Below, piece by piece: positions 1-5,346 of a DNA stretch of 10,562 bases. Position numbers and translations under genes: made by a program. The stretch's first letter is position 1, and each line of letters begins with the position of its first letter. Origin of the DNA: Acidobacteriota bacterium (GTDB lineage Bacteria; Acidobacteriota; Polarisedimenticolia; J045); the NCBI GenBank assembly GCA_027064265.1, contig JAMOQA010000372.1:1-10562 (forward strand), written 5' to 3'. Under the pieces are notes generated by a model, which was given only the letters and a program-made list of their open reading frames with translations, ran no database searches and had not been told where the DNA came from.

Positions 1-1071
1 ATCCTGGTCACCGGCGGCGGCGGCTACGTGGGGAGCGTCCTCGTTCCCGACCTCCTCGCGATGGGGTTCGACGTGCGGGTCGTCGACACGTTCTGGTTCC
101 CCAACGCCCTCCCGCGGCACCCGCGTCTCGACCTGGTCGAGGCGGACATCCGGGAGGCCGACGAGGGCTGGCTCGAGGACGTGGACGCCATCGTCCACCT
201 GGCGGGGATGTCGAACGATCCGACCGCGGACTTCGCCCCGCGGCTCAACGCGGAACTGAACGTCCAGGTGACCCGGGAACTGGGCCGGCTCGCGGTGGAC
301 CGGGCGCGCCGGACCGGGCGACCCCTGAAGTTCGTCTACGCGTCCTCCTGCTCGATCTACTACTCGGACATCCGCGGCGCGTCCCCCGACGTCCAGGTCC
401 TGACCGAGGACGCCCGGGTCGCCCCGACCGCGAACTACTCGAAGACGAAGCGGATGGCGGAGCTGAGCCTCCTCGACCTGGCGGCCGAGGAACCGCTCTT
501 CTGCCCGGTGATGCTGCGGAAGGGAACGCTCTTCGGGCACGCCCCGCGGATGCGGTTCGACCTGGTGGTCAACGTCTTCACCCTGCACGCCTGGAAGCAC
601 CGGAAGCTGACCGTGCATTCCAGCGGAGAGGCGTGGCGCCCGCTCCTGCACGTGCGGGACGCGGCCGATGCGTATCTCTACTGCATGATCTCCCCGCCGG
701 ACCTCGTCCGGGGCAAGGTCTACAACATCCTGCGGAAGAACTACCGGGTGCTGGAGATCGCCCACTGGGTGGCGGAGATCCTCGAGGAGCACCGGGGCGT
801 CAAGGTGCACGTCTCGCGGGACCGCAGCATCTCCTACGGCAACCGCAGCTACTACGTCTCCGGCGAGCGGATCGCCCGCGACCTCGGGTTCCGGGCGGAG
901 CGCGGGACCACGAAGGCCGTCCTCGAGATCTGGGACAACCTCGAGAAGGGAGTCTACGGGGAGAATCCCGACGAGAACCCGGTCTACTTCAACATCCGGT
1001 GGTTCGAGCAGCAGGGGATCCGGGACGACAAGGTGAAGCCGATGGAGGCCCTCGCGGGGGTGGGAGCATGA
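1..1071 (+). CDS. NAD(P)-dependent sugar-nucleotide epimerase/dehydratase (extended SDR), 5'-truncated
   Basis: The reading frame is open from base 1, so the start codon lies outside the window; 356 residues are visible. The fragment begins inside the Rossmann dinucleotide-binding motif: TGGGGYVG at fragment residues 4-11 is the TGxxGxxG fingerprint of extended short-chain dehydrogenases, so probably only a few N-terminal residues are missing. A LAGMSNDP segment at 67-74, a Ser-rich SSCS strand at 115-118 and the catalytic pair Y146/K150 (YSKTK) complete the SDR active site. The family epimerises, dehydrates or reduces NDP-sugars in the cytoplasm. The exact substrate cannot be read from sequence. 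The stop codon overlaps the next start as ATGA (1068-1071), and an RmlD-like reductase and an RmlC-like cupin follow, so it is the upstream visible member of a deoxysugar operon. The family call is firm; the reaction is not known. Confidence 0.9.
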   Translation: MLVTGGGGYVGSVLVPDLLAMGFDVRVVDTFWFPNALPRHPRLDLVEADIREADEGWLEDVDAIVHLAGMSNDPTADFAPRLNAELNVQVTRELGRLAVDRARRTGRPLKFVYASSCSIYYSDIRGASPDVQVLTEDARVAPTANYSKTKRMAELSLLDLAAEEPLFCPVMLRKGTLFGHAPRMRFDLVVNVFTLHAWKHRKLTVHSSGEAWRPLLHVRDAADAYLYCMISPPDLVRGKVYNILRKNYRVLEIAHWVAEILEEHRGVKVHVSRDRSISYGNRSYYVSGERIARDLGFRAERGTTKAVLEIWDNLEKGVYGENPDENPVYFNIRWFEQQGIRDDKVKPMEALAGVGA

Positions 1072-1934
1072 AGGTCGTCGTCATCGGGGCGGCGGGCCAG
1101 CTCGGGTCCGATCTCTGCGCCGTGCTGGGGGAGCGCGCGGTTCCACTGACCCACCAGCAGGTGGACGTGAACGATCCCCTGGGGCTCCTCGCGGTGCTGC
1201 GGGAGACCCGCCCGGACTGGGTGGTGAACACCGCCGCCTTCCACCGCGTGGACGACTGCGAGCTCGATCCCGGGCGGGCCTTCCGGCTGAACGCGGTCGC
1301 TCCCTGGAACGTGGCCCGGGCCGCGGCGGAGGTGGGGGCGCGAACCTGCTTCGTCTCCACCGACTACGTGTACGGACGCGACGTGCCGGACCCGCGCCGG
1401 CCCTGGCTGGAGTCGGATCCGCCGGCCCCGCTCAACGTGTACGGCACCAGCAAGGTTGCCGGGGAGGACCTGGTCCGACAGGTCCAGCCGGAGGCCCTGG
1501 TCGTCCGGTCCGCCGGGCTCTACGGCGTCCGCGGCAGCGGAAAGGGCTGGACCTTCCCGCAGCTGATGCTCCACCTCGCCGAGACCCGGGGCGCCGTGCG
1601 CGTGGTCGACGACCAGGTGCTGAGCCCGACGTACACGGCGGACCTGGCGGCCGCGATCGTCTCGCTGATGGAGGATGGCGCCGCGGGGCTCTTCCACGTC
1701 GTCAACGACGGCCACTGTTCCTGGTACGAGTTCGCGAAGCGCACGTTCGAGATCGCCGGGGTCGAGGTCGACCTCGCCCCCCAGTCGACCGCCGAGGCGG
1801 GGAGACGCGCCGCGCGTCCCCCGTGGTCGGCTCTCGCCAGCGAGCGGCTCCCCCGGCCGCTCCGGCCGTGGCAGGAGGCCCTCGAGGAGTACCTCGAGAA
1901 GATCGGGAAGGTTCCCGCCGGGAGGACCCGATGA
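1068..1934 (+). CDS. rfbD: dTDP-4-dehydrorhamnose reductase-like SDR (RmlD family)
   Basis: 288 residues, the usual length for RmlD. The family uses NAD(P)H to reduce the 4-keto group of dTDP-4-keto-6-deoxyhexoses, the last step to dTDP-L-rhamnose. Visible signatures are the N-terminal GAAGQLG (residues 7-13, GxxGxxG), the NTAAFHRVDDCE strand (54-65, cf. the family's AAxTxVDxAE), STDYVYG (97-103), and the catalytic Y125/K129 (YGTSK). The C-terminal RPPWSAL segment corresponds to the conserved RPxxSxL of RmlD. The ATG at 1068 is chosen because it overlaps the preceding stop (ATGA) and places the Rossmann motif at the extreme N-terminus; an open frame extending upstream to 633 is only an overlap with gene 1. 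Its own stop overlaps the next start, again as ATGA. Family membership is secure. The product may be rhamnose or a related 6-deoxysugar, since rmlA and rmlB are not in view. Confidence 0.87.
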   Translation: MKVVVIGAAGQLGSDLCAVLGERAVPLTHQQVDVNDPLGLLAVLRETRPDWVVNTAAFHRVDDCELDPGRAFRLNAVAPWNVARAAAEVGARTCFVSTDYVYGRDVPDPRRPWLESDPPAPLNVYGTSKVAGEDLVRQVQPEALVVRSAGLYGVRGSGKGWTFPQLMLHLAETRGAVRVVDDQVLSPTYTADLAAAIVSLMEDGAAGLFHVVNDGHCSWYEFAKRTFEIAGVEVDLAPQSTAEAGRRAARPPWSALASERLPRPLRPWQEALEEYLEKIGKVPAGRTR

Positions 1935-2431
1935 GCGCGTTTCCGGAAGACCGCATTCACCCCCGTGGCATCCGGGGCGTCTCCCTCGTCGACTACCAGG
2001 TGCACGTCGACACCAGGGGACTCCTCTGGGAGGCGATCCACGAGTCGGACCCGTTCGTCGAGCGGATCCGCCAGGTCTACCTGGTCGTCGACCCGGCGCC
2101 GATGACGATCCGGGCCTTCCACGCCCACGAGGAGCTGCACGACTGGTTCCACATCGCCCATGGCTCGGCGCTCTTCTGCCTGGTCGACGGGCGGGAGGAC
2201 AGCCCGACCTTCCGGAAGGCGGAGAAGATCGTCCTGACCGCCCGGAAGCCCCAGCTCCTCGTCGTGCCGCCCGGCATCTACCACGGCTGGATGAGCCTCG
2301 AGCCGGACACGATCCTGGTCTCGATGGCCTCCCACGAGTACAACCAGCAGCAGCCGGACGAGCACCGGGTGCCGCCGGACCACTTCGACGACCTCTTCGG
2401 CGGCAACCCCTGGCGCATCGAGGCGAAGTAG
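1931..2431 (+). CDS. dTDP-4-dehydrorhamnose 3,5-epimerase-like cupin (RmlC/FdtA-type)
   Basis: 166 residues, slightly shorter than typical RmlC (about 180). The start has a strong Shine-Dalgarno, GGGAGG at 1920-1925, 5 nt before the ATG that overlaps the rmlD stop. The core is a cupin. TIRAFH corresponds to the RGLH motif of RmlC, keeping its Arg and catalytic His. DGREDSPTF resembles the RmlC DxRxdSPTf strand. VPPGIYHGW matches the RmlC PxGfaHGF strand, and SHEYN matches its Tyr region. However, HAHEELHDWF with the following GSALFCLVDG is more like the HAHKxLhQ...GS...DDG pattern of FdtA/QdtA 3,4-ketoisomerases, and the Lys that follows the catalytic His in RmlC is not apparent. It most likely acts on a dTDP-4-keto-6-deoxysugar next to the RmlD-like enzyme. 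Which isomerisation it performs (3,5-epimerisation or 3,4-ketoisomerisation) is open. The stop lies 4 nt from that of the convergent gene. Confidence 0.85.
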   Translation: MSAFPEDRIHPRGIRGVSLVDYQVHVDTRGLLWEAIHESDPFVERIRQVYLVVDPAPMTIRAFHAHEELHDWFHIAHGSALFCLVDGREDSPTFRKAEKIVLTARKPQLLVVPPGIYHGWMSLEPDTILVSMASHEYNQQQPDEHRVPPDHFDDLFGGNPWRIEAK

Positions 2432-2435
2432 CGGC

Positions 2436-2930
2436 TCAGGAGTCGTGGAAGAAGAGCACGTACTCGGGTGCGGTCTCGCGTACCCGGCGTGCGGTCGCCG
2501 CGTCGACCAGGACGAACTCCTCCGGGACCGAGTCCGGAACCTCGCAGATCGCGGCCTGGCCGTGCTCGAGGCGCCGGGCGATCTCCTCGGAGACCTCGAG
2601 GAACGGGATCTTCCGGTCCCGGGTGACGAAGTGAAAGCGGCGATTCCCCCGGACCCCGTCGGTGAGCGCGTGGTCGCGGATCAGCTGGGCGAGCTGGAAG
2701 AGCCGCTGCCGGCGCTCTTCCTCGGCCCGGCGGGCCGCCTCCCGCTTGCGGTCTTCCTCGCGGCGTGCCCGCTCCCGGGCGAGACGTTCCTCCTCGCGGC
2801 GGCGGCGCTCCTCCGCGGCTCCCTTCTTCCCGAGGCGGTTCTTCCGCGCCTTCTCCTCGTGGGCGATCTTCCGGGCCCGCTTGTCGTCGACGAGCCCGGC
2901 CTTCTTGAGAGCGTCCCGGAGATCGGACAT
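2436..2930 (-). CDS. DUF2058 (YaiL-like) basic coiled-coil protein
   Basis: 164 residues. The N-terminus (MSDLRDALKKAGLVDDKRAR) matches the DUF2058 opening pattern of an amphipathic helix followed by KAGLVxxKxA. Residues about 20-78 are a highly charged Arg/Glu/Lys-rich helix, probably a coiled coil and possibly nucleic-acid binding. The C-terminal part, about 98-160, has the family's FxFxxxxKIxxxxVS...L..G..AI...... pattern (RRFHFVTRDRKIPFLEVSEE...LEHGQAAI) and a following YELVP-like strand (EEFVLVDAATARRV). The molecular function of DUF2058 is not established; it has been labelled nucleoprotein or polynucleotide-associated. The start at 2930 is chosen from the family N-terminus and from GGGAGG shortly upstream; a longer open frame reaching 3191 would run through the sigma gene and looks non-coding. 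It is divergent from the ECF sigma gene (49 bp) and convergent with the cupin gene. Confidence 0.82.
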   Translation of the reverse strand: MSDLRDALKKAGLVDDKRARKIAHEEKARKNRLGKKGAAEERRRREEERLARERARREEDRKREAARRAEEERRQRLFQLAQLIRDHALTDGVRGNRRFHFVTRDRKIPFLEVSEEIARRLEHGQAAICEVPDSVPEEFVLVDAATARRVRETAPEYVLFFHDS

Positions 2931-2962
2931 CGCCTGCCTCCCGGCCGTTTCCGCGGGTTCGC

Positions 2963-2987
2963 GGTATGATCCCGGGGACATGATACC
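2963..2987. repeat. Inverted repeat in the divergent DUF2058/sigma promoter region
   Basis: GGTATGAT at 2963-2970 and ATGATACC at 2980-2987 are inverted copies with one mismatch in 8 bp, separated by 9 bp. They are the only A/T-rich patches in a 49-bp gap of otherwise very GC-rich DNA between two divergent start codons (2930 and 2980). The right arm includes the sigma start codon. The repeat could be an operator for a dimeric regulator, or two symmetrically placed -10 elements. This is an observation from the bases; the function is inferred. Confidence 0.45.
2965..2970 (+). promoter_or_regulatory. Possible -10 element (TATGAT) for the ECF sigma gene
   Basis: TATGAT matches the sigma-70 -10 consensus at 5 of 6 positions and ends 9 nt before the ATG at 2980, so transcription would begin at about 2977 and give a leaderless or nearly leaderless mRNA. 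No convincing -35 hexamer is seen 15-19 bp upstream. No properly spaced Shine-Dalgarno precedes the ATG: GGGG at 2974-2977 is only 2 nt away. Leaderless initiation would account for that. Confidence 0.3.
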
Positions 2988-3633
2988 TCCCGCCGACAAC
3001 AGCGCCGCCGCCCGCCGGGACCCGGCCGAACGGAAACGCGACCGGGAGATCCTCGCCGCCGTCCAGCGGGGAGACGCGGACGCGTTCGACCGCTTCGTCG
3101 AGCGGTTCGGGCCGATGATCTTCTCCTTCGGTCTCCGGATGTGCGGCAACCGGGAGGACGCGGAGGACGTCCTCCAGGAGACGCTGATCAAGGTCTACAC
3201 GCGCCTCCGGACCCTCCAGGACCCGGACGCCCTCCGGGCGTGGCTCTGGCGGATCGTCGCGAACGAGTGCCGCATGAGCCGGCGGGGTCCGAGGGATCCC
3301 GGCCGCCAGGTCAACATCGAGGAACTGCTGGCGCCGCGGGAGGAAGGTGGCACGCCGATGGAGTTGCCCGATCCCGACGCGCCGGACCCGGAGGCGAGCA
3401 CGATCCGGCTCCAGGACCGGGAACGGCTCGAGGAGGCGATCCGTAACCTTCCCCCGACCTACCGAATCATTCTGCTGTTGAGGGACTTCGAGGGCCTGAC
3501 CAGCGAGGAGGTGGCCCGGGTCCTCGGGATCAGCGTCCCCAACGCGAAGGTGCGCCTGCACCGGGCGCGCCTCGCCCTCCGCAAGCTGCTGCTCGGTGCG
3601 GAACCGCCCCGGGCGGCGAAGGGGGCCGGCTGA
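2980..3633 (+). CDS. ECF-family RNA polymerase sigma factor (sigma-70, group 4)
   Basis: 217 residues with the two-domain ECF layout. Region 2 spans about residues 24-99, with the DAEDVLQETLIKVY core-binding and -10 recognition helix (60-73) and the RAWLWRIVANECRM helix (86-99). An acidic, Pro-rich linker covers about 103-146. Region 4 is at about 150-205 (LPPTYRIILLLRDFEGLTSEEVARVLGIS..), where the NAKVRLHRARLALR helix would read the -35 element. It directs RNA polymerase to a regulon not visible here. The ATG at 2980 is the only in-frame start that places region 2 sensibly; an ATG at 2966 is out of frame. The stop TGA (3631-3633) overlaps the start of the zinc-binding anti-sigma gene as TGATG. 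This indicates translational coupling and a cognate pair whose activity is set mainly by the partner. The subgroup cannot be fixed by eye, although the partner suggests an RsrA-controlled SigR-like system. Confidence 0.93.
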   Translation: MIPPADNSAAARRDPAERKRDREILAAVQRGDADAFDRFVERFGPMIFSFGLRMCGNREDAEDVLQETLIKVYTRLRTLQDPDALRAWLWRIVANECRMSRRGPRDPGRQVNIEELLAPREEGGTPMELPDPDAPDPEASTIRLQDRERLEEAIRNLPPTYRIILLLRDFEGLTSEEVARVLGISVPNAKVRLHRARLALRKLLLGAEPPRAAKGAG

Positions 3634-3899
3634 TGGACGACGCCCGTCATCCCGAGTGCGACTGCCTCGAGTGGCTCGAGACCCTCTCCGAGTACCTGGA
3701 CGGGGACGTCGGCGAGGACCTGCTGCACCGGATCGACGCGCACATCGCCGAGTGTCCCCGGTGCGCCTGGGCGGTCGCCACGCTCCGCGAGACGATCGAG
3801 GCGTGTCGCCACGCCCCGCGCCCGTCGCTCGAGCCCTCGGAGCTGCGCCGCGTCGTCGAGCGGGCCCGGGAGGAGCTGCACCGCCAGGGAGTGCTCTGA
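3633..3899 (+). CDS. Soluble zinc-binding anti-sigma factor (ZAS/zf-HC2, RsrA-like)
   Basis: 88 residues, all hydrophilic, with no transmembrane segment. The zinc-associated anti-sigma signature HxxxCxxC is HIAECPRC at residues 37-44 (H37, C41, C44). It is preceded by HPECDC at 6-11 (H6, C9, C11) and the helix LEWLETLSEYLDGD. Proteins of this fold wrap around an ECF sigma factor and block RNA polymerase binding until a signal, often oxidation of the zinc cysteines, releases it. The positions C11, H37, C41 and C44 and the spacing of the intervening LD pair fit, without gaps, my recollection of Streptomyces RsrA, a soluble thiol-redox sensor. Another cysteine, C58, lies in the following helix. 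The ATG overlaps the sigma stop by one base (TGATG), supporting a cognate pair. Anti-sigma identity is well supported; redox sensing is inference. Confidence 0.87.
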   Translation: MDDARHPECDCLEWLETLSEYLDGDVGEDLLHRIDAHIAECPRCAWAVATLRETIEACRHAPRPSLEPSELRRVVERAREELHRQGVL

Positions 3900-3912
3900 G
3901 GCGGCTCCCGGC

Positions 3913-4860
3913 TCAGTCGTCCTTCCCGGGTTCCTGTTCCGCCTTCCAGGCCTCGAACGCCTCGAGATCCCGGAAGATCTGGTCCATCAGCTCCCGCGCG
4001 CTCTCGAACCGCCGCTCCTCCCGGTGCCGCCGGAGGAAGTCCAGCCGCGCCCGCTCGCCGTAGAGGTCGCCGGCGAACCCGGGCAGGAACGTCTCCACGG
4101 TGATCCGCCGGCCGCCGAAGGTCGGACGGGTTCCCAGGTTGGTGAGCCCGAGCACGTCCCCCCCGCGCCAGCGCAGCCGCGTGAAGTAGACGCCGCGGGC
4201 CGGCAGGAACTCGTTCTCGGGCGACAGGTTCGCCGTGGGGACGAGCACGGCCCGGCCCCGGCCCTCCCCGTGGACGATCGTGCCGACCAGCTGGAACGGC
4301 CGACCGAGCAGGCGGTGGGCCTCTTCGACGTTGCCCCGGGAGAGTTCCCGGCGAACCCGCGAGGCGGAGATCCGCTCGCCCCCGTCCATGACCGGCGGGA
4401 CGCTCTCGGCGACGAACCCGTGTTCCCGCCCCAGCCGCCGGAGCAGCTCCACGTCCCCGGCCCGGTTGCGTCCGAAGCGGAAGTCGGCGCCGACGTGGAC
4501 CTCGGCGATTCCGACCCGGTCCACCAGGATCTCCCGGGCGAACGCCTCGGCCGGCATCGCCGCGAACTCCAGGTCGAAGGGGATGACGAGCACCGCGTCG
4601 ATCCCCATCTCCTCGAGCAGCGCGAGCTTCTGGTCGCGGGTGAGGAGCAGGCGCGGCGCCCGGTCGGGCGCGATCACGCGCAGCGGGTGAGGGTGGAACG
4701 TGATCACCGTCGCGATCCCCCCGGTCTCCGCGGCGCGCCGCGTGATGCGCCGCATGATCTCCTGGTGGCCCCGGTGGAGGCCGTCGAAGTTCCCCATCGT
4801 CGCGATCACCGGCCGGCCGTTCCCGACCCGGAGCTCGTCGAGCCGTTCCCGGACGATCAT
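3913..4860 (-). CDS. ribF: Bifunctional riboflavin kinase / FAD synthetase
   Basis: 315 residues, the normal length for bacterial RibF, which converts riboflavin to FMN and then to FAD in the cytoplasm. The N-terminal nucleotidyltransferase domain (about 1-180) shows GNFDGLHRGHQ (23-33, with the HxGH-type motif), FHPHP (55-59), GADFRFGRNRAGD (124-136) and ISASRVRREL (164-173, cf. ISSTxIR). The C-terminal riboflavin kinase domain (about 185-305) shows GEGRGRAVLVPTANL (198-212, with the metal/ATP-binding PTAN), NLGTRPTF (241-248) and VETFLPGFAGDLYG (255-268). Both domains appear intact. The ATG at 4860 overlaps the pgpA stop as ATGA (4857-4860) and has GGGAGG about 10 nt upstream. It is the last gene of the operon; its stop lies 13 nt from that of the convergent anti-sigma gene. 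Confidence 0.95.
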   Translation of the reverse strand: MIVRERLDELRVGNGRPVIATMGNFDGLHRGHQEIMRRITRRAAETGGIATVITFHPHPLRVIAPDRAPRLLLTRDQKLALLEEMGIDAVLVIPFDLEFAAMPAEAFAREILVDRVGIAEVHVGADFRFGRNRAGDVELLRRLGREHGFVAESVPPVMDGGERISASRVRRELSRGNVEEAHRLLGRPFQLVGTIVHGEGRGRAVLVPTANLSPENEFLPARGVYFTRLRWRGGDVLGLTNLGTRPTFGGRRITVETFLPGFAGDLYGERARLDFLRRHREERRFESARELMDQIFRDLEAFEAWKAEQEPGKDD

Positions 4861-5327
4861 CGCGCCAGGACCTCCCAGGGGACCCAGCGGGCGAGCGCCT
4901 GCCAGGCGAGCCAGGCGTAGAGCCCGGCCACCAGGTCGTCCGCCATGATCCCGATGCCGCCGGGAAGGGACTCGAGGCGGCGGGCCGGCCAGGGCTTCAC
5001 CACGTCCATCAGCCGGAAAAGGAAGAACGAGCCGGCCAGGGCGGGAAGGGAAGGGGGGAGGCCGGCGGTCGCCACCAGGTACCCGGCGGTCTCGTCGATC
5101 ACGACCTGCCCGGGATCCTTCTTCCCCCACCGTTCCTCGGCTCCTTCCGCGGCCCAGGTACCGGCGAGCGCGACGGCGACGATGGCGGCGAGGTGAAGGG
5201 GGACCGAGCCGCACCACCAGAGGAGGAGGACGAGGGGCACGGTCGCCGCCGTGCCGAACGTGCCCGAGGCGACCGGCGCACAGCCGGATCCGAACCAGGT
5301 GGCGAGGACGACCTTCAGCGGGGACAC
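4857..5327 (-). CDS. pgpA: Phosphatidylglycerophosphatase A
   Basis: 156 residues with four likely membrane segments (about 26-40, 44-61, 95-108 and 129-147). PgpA removes the phosphate from phosphatidylglycerol-phosphate in the inner membrane to make phosphatidylglycerol. Family signatures are present in order: FGSGCAPVASGTFGT (12-26), VVIDETAGY (75-83), FRLMDVVKPWPARRLE (104-119), and GGIGIMADDLVAGLYAW (123-139) with the paired Asp residues. The start is GTG at 5327, chosen because GGAGG lies 8 nt upstream and the family's N-terminal GSG...GT motif follows closely. The stop overlaps the ribF start (ATGA). The gap to the upstream rimO stop is 19 nt. Confidence 0.92.
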   Translation of the reverse strand: MSPLKVVLATWFGSGCAPVASGTFGTAATVPLVLLLWWCGSVPLHLAAIVAVALAGTWAAEGAEERWGKKDPGQVVIDETAGYLVATAGLPPSLPALAGSFFLFRLMDVVKPWPARRLESLPGGIGIMADDLVAGLYAWLAWQALARWVPWEVLAR

Positions 5328-5346
5328 GGCGCTTCCCTCCGGCGGA

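Noticed and set aside
2701..2870. Possible internal repeat in the DUF2058 gene
   Set aside because: The periodic look comes from Arg/Glu codons of a charged coiled coil. I see no exact tandem unit.
2931..3191. Longer start for the DUF2058 gene, reaching into the sigma gene
   Set aside because: The extra 87 residues are Ser/Arg-rich antisense of the sigma factor. The family N-terminus and a Shine-Dalgarno point to the start at 2930.
3896..3916. CTGAG...CTCAG inverted repeat as a bidirectional terminator between the anti-sigma and ribF genes
   Set aside because: It is only a 5-bp stem with an 11-nt loop and no T-tract, and it is built from the two stop-codon contexts. It is too weak to call a terminator.
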